NCBI GenBank assembly: GCA_028289185.1
Contig: JAQGGV010000006.1
Span: 1 to 12,704, forward strand
From: Candidatus Saccharimonadota bacterium
Lineage (GTDB): Bacteria > Patescibacteriota > Saccharimonadia > Saccharimonadales > Saccharimonadaceae
Direction: 5' to 3'
Length of the DNA: 12,704 nt
The notes under the pieces are model-generated. The model did not search any database, was not told where the DNA came from, and saw only the letters and a list, made by a program, of their open reading frames with translations. The translations under genes were made by a program, and so were the position numbers. Shown piece after piece: positions 1 to 5,753 of the stretch. The first letter of the stretch is position 1, and every line of letters starts with the position of its first letter.

Positions 1-471
1 TTCGCGCAAACGCCAGGTGATGTCTACTCGGCCATGTATCAGTTCGTGGGCGTACTGCGGTTTGTCCTGATTATATTCAGTATTATTGCGGTACTGACGG
101 CAATATTCGGCATCGTCAACACCCAATACATTAGCGTGCTGGAACGCGTTCAGGAAATCGGACTCATGAAGGCCGTCGGCATGAGTGGTAAAGATGTCCG
201 AAAACTATTCGAGATTGAGGCTGTGTTGATTGGATTCATCGGCAGTTTCCTGGGCACGGTTCTGGCGTTTATATTTGGTACACTTTTCAATCCGCTCATC
301 ACCAGTTCATTGGCGCTCGACAAAGATGTGACATTGATGCAATTTACCATACCCGGGACACTCGGTGTGGTCGTGCTATTGTCGATTACGGCACTGCTCG
401 CAGGGCTTATGCCAGCCAGACGCGCGGCCAAATTTGATCCGATCGAAGCCCTACGTAGCGACACACTGTAA
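1..471 (+). CDS. ABC transporter permease, FtsX/MacB type (3' part only)
   Basis: The reading frame is open from the first base, so the gene begins before the window; 156 residues are visible, ending at TAA 469-471. The fragment matches the C-terminal FtsX-like domain of MacB/LolC-type permeases. It has a membrane span at about residues 20-41, the cytoplasmic segment with EIGLMKAVGMS, a second span (about 68-92), a third span (about 115-137), and the family's closing signature PARRAAKFDPIEALR. Such permeases pair with an ATPase and usually export peptides, antibiotics or lipoproteins, or transmit mechanical force, from the cytoplasmic membrane. The partner genes would lie upstream, outside the window. 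I see no clear terminator after it, only an inverted repeat at 545-563. The substrate cannot be told from this fragment. Confidence 0.9.
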   Translation, partial: FAQTPGDVYSAMYQFVGVLRFVLIIFSIIAVLTAIFGIVNTQYISVLERVQEIGLMKAVGMSGKDVRKLFEIEAVLIGFIGSFLGTVLAFIFGTLFNPLITSSLALDKDVTLMQFTIPGTLGVVVLLSITALLAGLMPARRAAKFDPIEALRSDTL

Positions 472-544
472 CACCTGAATGGTTCGGCTCGCGGAACTGT
501 TTCTGGTTGCGCGGGTAATTTCTTGGTCAAATCCCGGCAGGCGA

Positions 545-563
545 TATTGACATATTATCAATA
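545..563. repeat. Short inverted repeat TATTGA-N7-TCAATA
   Basis: Positions 545-550 and 558-563 form a perfect 6-bp inverted repeat around 7 bases in the gap between the ABC permease and the TMEM175-like gene. It lies about 46 bases before the -10 box of the downstream gene. It could be a weak operator half-site pair or chance in an AT-rich patch. No T-run follows, so I do not call it a terminator. Confidence 0.25.
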
Positions 564-608
564 ACATATCATGGTCGACTATCTGTTACGAAAAGGGGTG
601 TTTTGGTT

Positions 609-617
609 TGCTATGAT
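609..617 (+). promoter_or_regulatory. Extended -10 promoter TGCTATGAT
   Basis: An extended -10 element (TG, one base, TATGAT) ends 6 bases before ATG 624. There is no recognisable -35 at 16-18 bp, as is common for extended -10 promoters. The expected transcription start coincides with the ATG, so the mRNA should be leaderless. Confidence 0.7.
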
Positions 618-623
618 ATATAC

Positions 624-1253
624 ATGGATTCAAAAAGACTCGAAGCATTTACCGACGGCGTCTTTGCGATCGTCGTCACACTACTGGTCCTAGACATCAA
701 ATTACCAGACGGCACAACGGCCGACAATCTGGAAAACAACATTATTCATATACTGCCATCACTCGGCACCTATTTCCTTAGTTTCCTCGTCGTGGGATTG
801 TATTGGATTTTTCACCACCGTGCATCGCATTATTTCAAATCATCCGACACGCCAGTATTGTGGCTCAACCTTGTCTATTTGATGTTCATCGCACTGATTC
901 CATTTAGCGCCAGCATGCTCAGCAAATTTATCTATACACCGTGGGCAATCCTGTTCTATGGTGTTAACCTGCTGCTTATCACGCTATCGGGCTGGCTAAT
1001 CTTCTTGTATTTATATCGCCACAAAAACTTAGTACAAGGTGAAATCACCCCCGAAATTTTTCGTGCTCAGCGGCACCATTACCTCAAAATTGCCTACCTC
1101 TACGCAATCGGCATCATCTCTGGGTTCTATCTGCCGCGCATTAGCATCTATATTTACGTTATCGTGACACTAAACCTGATCCTGGGCACGTTATCAACCA
1201 AGTTTTCATGGCAACGTCGAATCAAGAACAATACCCTGGGGGTGAGTAAATGA
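624..1253 (+). CDS. TMEM175-like (DUF1211) integral membrane protein, putative potassium channel
   Basis: A 209-residue, very hydrophobic protein with about six membrane spans (roughly residues 12-26, 46-64, 79-99, 106-131, 155-171 and 174-191). The N-terminus carries the hallmark of the bacterial TMEM175/DUF1211 family, KRLEAFTDGVFAI followed by a hydrophobic stretch, matching the conserved R-x3-F-(S/T)-D signature in the first helix. Characterised bacterial members form tetrameric potassium channels in the cytoplasmic membrane; a channel function here is inference. The start is ATG 624. An upstream TTG in frame at 603 overlaps the -10 box and would add residues before the family's usual N-terminus. 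The gene overlaps the next one by 4 bases (ATGA at 1250-1253), so the two are probably co-transcribed and translationally coupled. Confidence 0.85.
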   Translation: MDSKRLEAFTDGVFAIVVTLLVLDIKLPDGTTADNLENNIIHILPSLGTYFLSFLVVGLYWIFHHRASHYFKSSDTPVLWLNLVYLMFIALIPFSASMLSKFIYTPWAILFYGVNLLLITLSGWLIFLYLYRHKNLVQGEITPEIFRAQRHHYLKIAYLYAIGIISGFYLPRISIYIYVIVTLNLILGTLSTKFSWQRRIKNNTLGVSK

Positions 1254-1615
1254 AAACCAGCCAAGCCAAAACCGTCGATGCATTTATAGCTGAATCACCA
1301 ACCGAGGCTCGACCACTTTTGCAGCAACTACGACAAATCATTATGGCCGCGGTGCCAGACGCCCAGGAAACCATGGGCTATGGCAAGCCGTACTATAAAT
1401 ACCACGGCTGGATGACCGGCATCACGCTCTATACCAAACACTTGGGCGTCGAAATGTGGGACGGGCTGTCGGACGACGACAGGGCAGAGCTCGAAAAACT
1501 CGGTCACAAGGCCGGCAGCAAAAACTTCAATATCGCCTATGACCAATCTATCCCAACTGCAACCCTGACGCGTTTGGTTCAGACTCAAGCAAAGCGCAAC
1601 GAAGCCAAGAGCTAA
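1250..1615 (+). CDS. DUF1801 (YdhG-like) domain protein
   Basis: A 121-residue soluble protein. The N-terminal half has the DUF1801 pattern: a helix ending in LLQQLRQIIMAAVPDAQE, then a G-Y-G-K-P-Y-Y strand (residues 43-49) and the segment around KHLGVEMW. Near the C-terminus SKNFNIAYDQSIP matches the family's final strand and Pro turn. The family adopts a YdhG-like fold and has no agreed biochemical role. The start ATG 1250 overlaps the TGA of the preceding gene. A strong SD (GGGGGTGA, 1238-1245) lies inside the end of that gene, fitting translational coupling. There is no terminator hairpin after TAA 1613-1615; an AT-rich promoter region follows. Confidence 0.8.
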   Translation: MKTSQAKTVDAFIAESPTEARPLLQQLRQIIMAAVPDAQETMGYGKPYYKYHGWMTGITLYTKHLGVEMWDGLSDDDRAELEKLGHKAGSKNFNIAYDQSIPTATLTRLVQTQAKRNEAKS

Positions 1616-1660
1616 TCCATTACACATACTATTTATGCTTTAAACAATATATTTCATTTT

Positions 1661-1688
1661 TTGTAAATAATATAGCTAAATATATGAT
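1661..1688 (+). promoter_or_regulatory. Sigma70-type promoter (TTGTAA-16-TATGAT)
   Basis: The -35-like TTGTAA (1661-1666) and -10 TATGAT (1683-1688) are 16 bp apart in an AT-rich gap. Transcription would start near 1695, just ahead of the SD AGGAG at 1702-1706 that serves GTG 1713. Confidence 0.55.
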
Positions 1689-1712
1689 ATATTGGACACA
1701 CAGGAGAAATGT

Positions 1713-2195
1713 GTGTTAGTAATTGAGCGCAAACGGATACAACCAATTTATTACATCTACGCCGGTGTTGGTATCGCCGTTTTTAGCGTGACACTCGGCA
1801 TGCTTTTCATACTTCATCCAACTTTTGGTGATGACCATTCCGCCGTCATACCTGGCAACATTTCCGTTGATACTTCACACAATACCTCGGGTTATATTAC
1901 GTCAACATCGCAACCTAGTGATGATTCAGCAACACCAGCCGTCGCCACCAGCAGTACGGCACAGCCACAGGTACACACAACCAAAACGGCAAACAAGTCG
2001 ACATCAACCACCAGCACGCCAGCAACATCAGCCTCTGTGCCGACTGAAACCACAGCACCATCGACAGATACTTCGACAACGACAGATCCATCGACACCCC
2101 CAGGTGCATCAACGCCAATTGGCGGCAACACAAAGCCAGTCGATACTCCAACCGACCCGACACTGCCCCCTGCTGATCCAGCACCAACCGAGTAG
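1713..2195 (+). CDS. Membrane-anchored Ser/Thr/Pro-rich surface protein
   Basis: A 160-residue protein from GTG 1713, chosen because AGGAG (1702-1706) sits 6 bases upstream; a TTG at 1692 lies too close to the -10 box. Residues 1-9 are basic (IERKR). One membrane span follows at about 10-34, with no obvious signal-peptidase site, suggesting an N-in, C-out anchor. The rest is low complexity: Ser, Thr, Pro and Ala with Asp, resembling extracellular stalks or O-glycosylated spacers. There is no globular domain, so it may be a spacer or adhesin stalk on the cell surface; function is unknown. The stop TAG 2193-2195 is followed by 130 bases in another frame that still look like this protein (separate entry), so the C-terminus may have been cut by a frameshift. 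Confidence 0.65.
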   Translation: MLVIERKRIQPIYYIYAGVGIAVFSVTLGMLFILHPTFGDDHSAVIPGNISVDTSHNTSGYITSTSQPSDDSATPAVATSSTAQPQVHTTKTANKSTSTTSTPATSASVPTETTAPSTDTSTTTDPSTPPGASTPIGGNTKPVDTPTDPTLPPADPAPTE

Positions 2196-2325
2196 CAACA
2201 GCGCTCCGCAAACAAATATCCCGCCACCACAGGATAGTTGTTATCCGACATATACATATCATGTGCATGCACGAGGAGTTAAATATTATACCTACTCAAA
2301 CTCATCAAGTTGCTATAGTTACAGT
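2188..2325 (+). pseudogene. Possible out-of-frame C-terminal extension of the Ser/Thr/Pro-rich protein
   Basis: In the +1 frame relative to the upstream gene, no stop occurs through this stretch. The translation keeps its flavour: SNSAPQTNIPPPQDS, then a Tyr/Ser-rich tail with two Cys (SCYPTYTYHVHARG and later SSSCYSYS). A single-base change around 2184-2192 would append these residues to the stalk. The frame has no stop of its own and runs into the reductase at 2326, which weakens the idea. The alternative is an ordinary spacer that is open by chance over about 46 codons. Confidence 0.25.
2311..2319 (+). promoter_or_regulatory. Extended -10 promoter TGCTATAGT
   Basis: TG, one base and TATAGT end 6 bases before ATG 2326, placing the expected transcript start on the ATG. 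There is no good -35 and no SD in front of the gene, so a leaderless mRNA is expected. Confidence 0.65.
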
Positions 2326-2949
2326 ATGAGAAAACTTATTATTGCGCAGTTTTTAACACTTGATGGGGTATCGCAGGCCCCTGGCGGACCAGAGGAAGAC
2401 ACAGAAAACGAATTTAAATATGGTGGTTGGCAGATACCATATATGGGTGAGGACGATGGCAATGTGATGGCGCAGATATTCGACAACATGGGCGCTATGC
2501 TGCTGGGGCGCAAAACATACGATATTTTTGCCGATTATTGGCCACATGCGGGTGATGGTGAACAGGAACTTATTGGCGAGGAAGATGCTTCGATCGCAAA
2601 ATTGATGAACGGGGTACCGATATACGTGGCGTCGCACGCCGACGCTATCAAAGAGTGGGATAACGAGACTACTAAGGTCACACATTTGGGTGCTGATTTG
2701 GCCACAGAAATTAACCAGATCAAACAGCAGGACGGCAAAGACATCATCGTATGGGGTAGCGGCGACCTGGCCCAATCACTTATGGAGTACGGCCTCGTCG
2801 ACGAATACTTTTTAATGATCTATCCGCTCATACTCGGCACAGGCAAGAAATTTTTTCATGATGGCTTCCCGAAGTCAGAGCTAGAACTGAAGTCTTCAAA
2901 GACATTATCAAGTGGTGTGTTCGTCGGTACCTACAGCACCAAAAAGTAA
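2326..2949 (+). CDS. Dihydrofolate reductase-like protein, RibD C-terminal domain family
   Basis: A 207-residue soluble protein with the RibD-C/DHFR-like fold signatures. The N-terminal strand is RKLIIAQFLTLDGV. LLGRKTYDIF (59-68) is the usual NADPH-side helix. IIVWGSGDLAQSLMEYGLVDE (140-160) is the nucleotide-loop and following helix, and YPLILGTGKKFF (166-177) is the late strand and loop. The length suits the stand-alone YyaP/YwjB group, which have been proposed to be reductases of pteridine- or pyrimidine-type substrates but are mostly uncharacterised. The start ATG 2326 is where family similarity begins and sits behind an extended -10 box. The open frame extends upstream to 1825, but that part is not related. 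The gene is tail-to-tail with the minus-strand esterase, with an 11-base gap and no visible terminator. Confidence 0.85.
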   Translation: MRKLIIAQFLTLDGVSQAPGGPEEDTENEFKYGGWQIPYMGEDDGNVMAQIFDNMGAMLLGRKTYDIFADYWPHAGDGEQELIGEEDASIAKLMNGVPIYVASHADAIKEWDNETTKVTHLGADLATEINQIKQQDGKDIIVWGSGDLAQSLMEYGLVDEYFLMIYPLILGTGKKFFHDGFPKSELELKSSKTLSSGVFVGTYSTKK

Positions 2950-2960
2950 TTCGCTCGTAA

Positions 2961-3827
2961 TTATTGGTGCAGGGTTGCGAGGTCGTGCGCTGCTTTTGTA
3001 TTCACACCAGAAAGCGTCGGGTGGAAAGGAATCGGCAGGCCGATTGTCTGGATATATTTGGAGCCAGAGATCGAGCAGAGGTCGAGGTTTTTGTCGAACC
3101 AGCTAGACGCAAACGGATCGACATACGTAAAGCCGTAGTAGGCCGCAGCCGATTTCACCGCACTGTTCAAACCAGAGATACCGTCGTTGGCTATGTTGCG
3201 TTCGGTTTGATTAATACCCCAACACAGAGGTACTTCTATGCGACCAAAGCTAACTGGTGCGAAGTATACAGGGTAGCCCTCGATCAGCACCTTGGTCCCA
3301 GGCTGGATACGGCTTTTGATGATGCTGTAGACGTCACCCAATTTGCCCGTATGAGTCTGGTTATTCCACAGAAGTGGAAAGGTGGTCAGGAGCTGCTTCA
3401 GCGTTTTGTCGCCGTTGAAGCATTGTTTCACCACTATGCAGGTGTAGTACTCGTCCAGTTCGTGATAGTCATTGCCACCGATTGAAACACGCACGATTTT
3501 AATGTTTGGGTCACTCAGCGAGTTTAACTGCGGTACGCCACCATTGCGGCCGGTTATCAGTTCGGTCGTCGTCGCGTTGGAACACGCTACGTTTTTCGAG
3601 GTCATACCCATGCCGCTTGCGACGATAGCAGACGCCTGGATTGGTTGCTGGAAACACGTCGTAGCTGCATCAGCAAACGAGGGGAGCCCAACCTTTGGCA
3701 CGCCAACCTCGTACGAATCACCAAGTGTCAGTACTTCGCCCTGCTGCGGGGTCGCTAATGCCGATCCGCCCGTTATTCCCGAAAACGCCACCAGTAACGC
3801 CGCTACTACAACTCCCGCTCGTTTCAT
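2961..3827 (-). CDS. Secreted SGNH/GDSL-family esterase or lipase
   Basis: A 288-residue exported protein. It has a signal peptide (KR at 2-3, hydrophobic 5-24, likely cleavage after about ALA 23-25). Block I is LGDS (35-38, nucleophile Ser38). A CSNATTTEL segment (82-90) resembles the CSGATT block of actinobacterial SGNH lipases. Block III is IGGND (116-120, oxyanion Gly/Asn) and block V is the HPT-x2-G segment with His269. The usual Asp three residues before that His is Pro266, so the catalytic Asp may be replaced by a backbone carbonyl, as in some Streptomyces esterases. Six mature cysteines (58, 82, 130, 136, 202, 251) fit three disulfides, as in that group. It probably hydrolyses lipid or polysaccharide esters outside the cell. 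The start is set by the strong SD AAGGAGA directly upstream, the signal peptide and a promoter at 3869-3897. Confidence 0.88.
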   Translation of the reverse strand: MKRAGVVVAALLVAFSGITGGSALATPQQGEVLTLGDSYEVGVPKVGLPSFADAATTCFQQPIQASAIVASGMGMTSKNVACSNATTTELITGRNGGVPQLNSLSDPNIKIVRVSIGGNDYHELDEYYTCIVVKQCFNGDKTLKQLLTTFPLLWNNQTHTGKLGDVYSIIKSRIQPGTKVLIEGYPVYFAPVSFGRIEVPLCWGINQTERNIANDGISGLNSAVKSAAAYYGFTYVDPFASSWFDKNLDLCSISGSKYIQTIGLPIPFHPTLSGVNTKAAHDLATLHQ

Positions 3828-3868
3828 ATCTTCTCCTTTGGCCGATTAGTATTCAATAGATTACCCGC

Positions 3869-3897
3869 ATTGTACATATTCTGAGTACACATAACAA
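3869..3897 (-). promoter_or_regulatory. Sigma70-type promoter for the SGNH esterase
   Basis: On the minus strand, TTGTTA (3897-3892) and TACAAT (3874-3869) are separated by 17 bp. Transcription would begin near 3862 and give a leader of about 35 bases containing the SD AAGGAGA before ATG 3827. Confidence 0.6.
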
Positions 3898-3969
3898 ACA
3901 TAAGCATGAACATCACCAGAGTTGCGCATGCAGCTCGGGCCACCCCGGCGGTATTTTCGTGGATTCCAC

Positions 3970-3978
3970 TGATATAAT
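3970..3978 (+). promoter_or_regulatory. Extended -10 promoter TGATATAAT
   Basis: A perfect TATAAT with upstream TG ends 7 bases before ATG 3986. No -35 and no SD are seen, so a leaderless transcript is expected. Confidence 0.75.
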
Positions 3979-3985
3979 TAATTAC

Positions 3986-4591
3986 ATGCTACCGACGGAT
4001 CAGCAGATTCTTGATCTCCACCATAAATACGCTCAGACTGGCGTTGATTTCGACCTCATATTCACTCATAGCCGGATTGTGGACGCCATCGCCACTCAGC
4101 TGCTCGACGCAAAACCAACGCTAACTATCAACCGCGAACTTCTGCATGTCGGATGCATGTTGCATGACATTGGCGCATACGACGTGATCGAGGACGGCAA
4201 GTTCGTGAAGGGCGTGCGCCACGGAGTAATAGGCGAGGAAATCCTGAGAAATGAAGGCTATCCAGAATCAATCTGGCGGTTCGCATCGCATCACACTGGT
4301 GTCGGACTAACGCCGCAAGACATCATTGACCAAAGCATACCGATACCCGCCGCGGACTACACCGCACAGACGGACGAAGAACGCCTCGTCATGTACGCAG
4401 ATAAATTCCACTCAAAAAGTACACCGCCAGATGAACCACCGTATTTCTGTACGTTCGAGTGGTATCGGGATTCCACCTCAAAATTTAGCCTAGACAATGC
4501 TACTAAATTCGATGAACTCGCACAAATGTTCGGCAAACCAAATCTTATGCTGCTTGCCGAGCAGTTCGGCTACGATATCATCGACTCGTGA
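3986..4591 (+). CDS. HD-domain metal-dependent phosphohydrolase
   Basis: A 201-residue soluble protein with an HD-superfamily metal site. His28 lies in FTHSR, the paired His60-Asp61 in MLHDIGAYD, His79 in VRHG, His102-His103 in SHHTG, and the closing Asp139 in ADKFHS. This order (H, HD, H, HH, D) is typical of HDIG-like phosphohydrolases acting on nucleotides or related phosphate esters; the substrate cannot be predicted. I start at ATG 3986. The in-frame GTG at 3959 would be translated across the -10 box, and the conserved region does not need the extra nine residues. The frame stops at TGA 4589-4591 but then stays open for another 59 codons (separate entry). No SD is present; initiation is probably leaderless. 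Confidence 0.85.
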   Translation: MLPTDQQILDLHHKYAQTGVDFDLIFTHSRIVDAIATQLLDAKPTLTINRELLHVGCMLHDIGAYDVIEDGKFVKGVRHGVIGEEILRNEGYPESIWRFASHHTGVGLTPQDIIDQSIPIPAADYTAQTDEERLVMYADKFHSKSTPPDEPPYFCTFEWYRDSTSKFSLDNATKFDELAQMFGKPNLMLLAEQFGYDIIDS

Positions 4592-4771
4592 CTTCGGCTG
4601 GATGTGCCCCACATCGACCAAACCTACACAGAGGGTAATGAGACTGAACGCCGATGGCGAAATCAACAAGCCGCTTTCGCAGTTCGCGTATCGGCGACGC
4701 TTGATAACGGGCAAATTGTTGGGGGTGGCAGCAATACCTATTACCTAGACGCCGGTTTCGACAAATACTAG
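4592..4771 (+). pseudogene. ORF remnant in frame behind the HD hydrolase stop
   Basis: Directly after TGA 4589-4591, in the same frame, 59 sense codons run to TAG 4769-4771. The translation looks like a genuine folded C-terminus: a charged stretch (TEGNETERRWRNQQ), then strand-like AFAVRVSATLDNG, GGGSNTYYL and a final DAGFDKY. There is no ATG and no convincing SD. GTG 4604 could restart translation 13 bases after the stop. It may be the tail of a deleted neighbour, a former C-terminal domain of the HD protein cut off by a stop, or a small coupled gene. Its stop overlaps the stop of a decayed mini-gene on the other strand. I do not recognise the family. Confidence 0.4.
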
Positions 4772-4812
4772 TTAGCTATCAGCATGAATAGGGCGATGAT
4801 GGTGTAGCACAT
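4768..4812 (-). pseudogene. Truncated copy of the 44-residue membrane mini-gene
   Basis: Read on the minus strand, ATG 4812-4810 gives MCYTIIALFMLIAN and a stop at 4768-4770. This matches the first 13 residues of the intact mini-gene at 6464-6598 (MYYIIVALFMLIA) at 10 positions, then diverges abruptly. The upstream element TGCTGTACT (4827-4819) lies at the same 6-base distance from the ATG as TGCTATAAT in the intact copy, but its -10 has decayed. It is probably a broken duplicate; a 14-residue product cannot be excluded. Confidence 0.6.
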
Positions 4813-4829
4813 ACGAAAAGTACAGCACT
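4781..4829. repeat. Direct repeat, copy 1 (partner 6567-6615)
   Basis: Forty-nine bases align without gaps to 6567-6615 with 8 mismatches, about 84% identity by eye. The repeat covers the -10 box and the first 13 codons of a minus-strand mini-gene. The two copies flank the three orphan genes at 4894-6483. Confidence 0.75.
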
Positions 4830-4837
4830 ACATTTTC

Positions 4838-4846
4838 TGATAGAAT
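4838..4846 (+). promoter_or_regulatory. Extended -10 promoter TGATAGAAT
   Basis: TG, one base and TAGAAT predict a transcript start near 4853. Unlike the leaderless starts here, no ATG follows at 6-7 bases. A 40-base leader with a hairpin and an SD leads to ATG 4894. Confidence 0.5.
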
Positions 4847-4857
4847 GACCGCAGGGT

Positions 4858-4880
4858 GGGCGTACATCACGCCCCGTTTT
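4858..4880 (+). promoter_or_regulatory. 5' leader hairpin with short T-run
   Basis: GGGCGT (4858-4863) and ACGCCC (4869-4874) form a perfect 6-bp stem with a 5-base loop, followed by CG and TTTT. It begins about 5 bases into the predicted transcript and ends just before the SD GGAG (4885-4888). It may be a 5' stability hairpin or a weak attenuator. Confidence 0.45.
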
Positions 4881-4893
4881 GATTGGAGATCAT

Positions 4894-5199
4894 ATGTATT
4901 GGATCAAGCTCTGTCCTGAATGGATAGGCGTTGATGGTGGGGCATTCCATCATGTGAGCAAAAATTCTCACCGTTGGACACTGGATATTTCTGACGAGGA
5001 CGCAATCAAGTTGATATTTCGTATTGGCAAGGGTAACTTCGCATCCGCCTCGCTGGATGCAGAAAGCACTCCTTTACCAACGATCAAAGTGACCCCTCAG
5101 TTCACCATAGCCGACCCAAAAGAAGGAGACTCCACTCCAAGTATGAGCCAGCGTTTGGAAGAAATCATCGCAAGCTTCATGCAAGGAGAAGATGAGTAA
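4894..5199 (+). CDS. Hypothetical protein, 101 residues
   Basis: I do not recognise this family. The start ATG 4894 has the SD GGAG (4885-4888) five bases upstream. The product is soluble and slightly acidic. Residues 1-45 look compact, with aromatic MYWIKLCPEWIG, a His pair at 19-20, WTLDISDEDA at 28-37 and a helix LIFRIGKG; 46-82 is loose and Pro/Thr-rich. Residues 83-101 form an acidic C-terminal helix (MSQRLEEIIASFMQGEDE). No signal peptide, membrane span or metal motif is seen. It lies between the two copies of the 49-base repeat with two other orphan genes, and has its own promoter and leader hairpin. Codon use looks like the neighbours, so I see no sign of recent import. Confidence 0.7.
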   Translation: MYWIKLCPEWIGVDGGAFHHVSKNSHRWTLDISDEDAIKLIFRIGKGNFASASLDAESTPLPTIKVTPQFTIADPKEGDSTPSMSQRLEEIIASFMQGEDE

Positions 5200-5221
5200 T
5201 CAGACTCACACGAAACGGGCA

Positions 5222-5260
5222 ATGGCCGCATCTTTCGGGGTGGGGCCATGTCTATTTTTT
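5222..5260 (+). terminator. Probable intrinsic terminator after the 101-residue gene
   Basis: ATGGCC (5222-5227) pairs with GGCCAT (5244-5249) around a 16-base loop, and six T follow at 5255-5260 after a 5-base gap. The gap makes it imperfect. Confidence 0.4.
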
Positions 5261-5269
5261 GACATCTTA

Positions 5270-5278
5270 TGAGATAAT
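5270..5278 (+). promoter_or_regulatory. Extended -10 promoter TGAGATAAT
   Basis: TG, one base and GATAAT end 6 bases before ATG 5285, the same geometry as the leaderless genes. A TTGACA at 5259-5264 is only 8 bp upstream, so it is not its -35. Confidence 0.55.
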
Positions 5279-5284
5279 GTACAC

Positions 5285-5326
5285 ATGGGCAGCAACGGCT
5301 GCTTTTTCCGTTCTCGAAAGGACTGA
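5285..5326 (+). CDS. Possible 13-residue leaderless leader peptide
   Basis: ATG 5285 lies 6 bases after an extended -10 box and opens a 13-codon frame, MGSNGCFFRSRKD, ending at TGA 5324-5326. Two bases later comes ATG 5329 of the next gene. Inside the mini-ORF, GCAGC (5289-5293) and GCTGC (5298-5302) form a stem with loop AACG, followed directly by TTTTT (5303-5307). This is the layout of a leader peptide over an attenuator: ribosomes on the mini-ORF would melt the hairpin. The stem is only 5 bp, so termination would be weak, and the ATG may simply fall at the transcript start by chance. Confidence 0.35.
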   Translation: MGSNGCFFRSRKD

Positions 5327-5328
5327 TC

Positions 5329-5592
5329 ATGGACATCATGTTGTATGTCGCATCTGTGTTTCTCGACTCCACGAAGCCACGACATGTCTTCGTCTGGATC
5401 ATCGAAAACGACGTGGAGCTTTCAAAACTTCCGACTCACGACCCAGACGATGGAAGCAAGTTCGCCAATGTCAGCGAAGCACAGGATCGAATCCGTGTGA
5501 TCGTTGGCAACAAGATTCGCCGTCAACCGACAGAGCTGCCCTGGGAGCTCATTCGAATTACGAAACTTCCACATCAAACGATTGTTCGCTAG
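5329..5592 (+). CDS. Hypothetical protein, 87 residues
   Basis: I do not recognise this family. The start ATG 5329 is set by the SD AAAGGA (5317-5322) six bases upstream. The 87-residue product is soluble. The N-terminus alternates like two strands (MDIMLYVASVFLD and HVFVWIIENDVEL). A Pro/Asp loop follows (PTHDPDDG), then a helix (VSEAQDRIRVIVGNKI) and a basic end with KLPHQTIVR. There is no signal peptide, no membrane span and no Cys. It sits behind its own promoter and a short hairpin-bearing leader and ends in a strong structured terminator, so it is a single-gene unit. It may be related in role to the upstream 101-residue orphan, but I see no sequence similarity. Confidence 0.65.
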   Translation: MDIMLYVASVFLDSTKPRHVFVWIIENDVELSKLPTHDPDDGSKFANVSEAQDRIRVIVGNKIRRQPTELPWELIRITKLPHQTIVR

Positions 5593-5599
5593 GGAACAT

Positions 5600-5662
5600 C
5601 GCCCCCGACGGAGTTGATGCCAGCAGGCGCCTCCGATTTATCGGGGGCGTTTCTGCTTTTTA
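5600..5662 (+). terminator. Intrinsic terminator with a three-tier stem
   Basis: CGCCCCCGA (5600-5608) pairs perfectly with TCGGGGGCG (5641-5649). Inside it CGGAG (5609-5613) pairs with CTCCG (5631-5635), and GCC (5619-5621) with GGC (5626-5628). TTT follows at once and a longer T-run comes at 5656-5660. It starts 8 bases after the stop of the 87-residue gene. Confidence 0.8.
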
Positions 5663-5753
5663 TGCTGCTAACTTTTACTACCGAACTTGTTAATGATTCT
5701 CTAGCCAATCTGGAGCATCGCTCTCCGGAACCATTTATATTTTAACTAATTTA

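Noticed and set aside
1892..2272. Minus-strand Val/Gly-rich ORFs opposite the stalk protein
   Set aside because: These are the complement of Thr/Pro-rich repeats, which leaves all frames open; no start signals.
1825..2949. One 374-residue protein spanning the stalk region and the reductase
   Set aside because: The first 167 codons are the +1 frame of a Ser/Thr/Pro-rich gene and give Gln/His/Pro-rich nonsense. Family similarity and an extended -10 box place the reductase start at 2326.
2964..3849. Plus-strand ORFs opposite the SGNH esterase (2964-3485 and 3472-3849)
   Set aside because: These are antisense frames of a clearly recognised gene, with no domain, SD or promoter.
4589..4591. TGA read as glycine or another amino acid, as in Gracilibacteria and Absconditabacteria
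   Set aside because: Considered because the frame stays open behind this TGA. But TGA also ends the TMEM175-like gene in a normal ATGA overlap, and no conserved gene in the window has an internal TGA.
5259..5264. Consensus TTGACA as -35 for the GATAAT at 5273
   Set aside because: The spacing is only 8 bp. The six T before GACA more likely belong to the upstream terminator.
5259..5693. 144-residue ORF covering the 87-residue gene in another frame
   Set aside because: It reads through the promoter and the terminator stem, and the translation is of low quality. The 87-residue frame has a good SD and stops right before the terminator.
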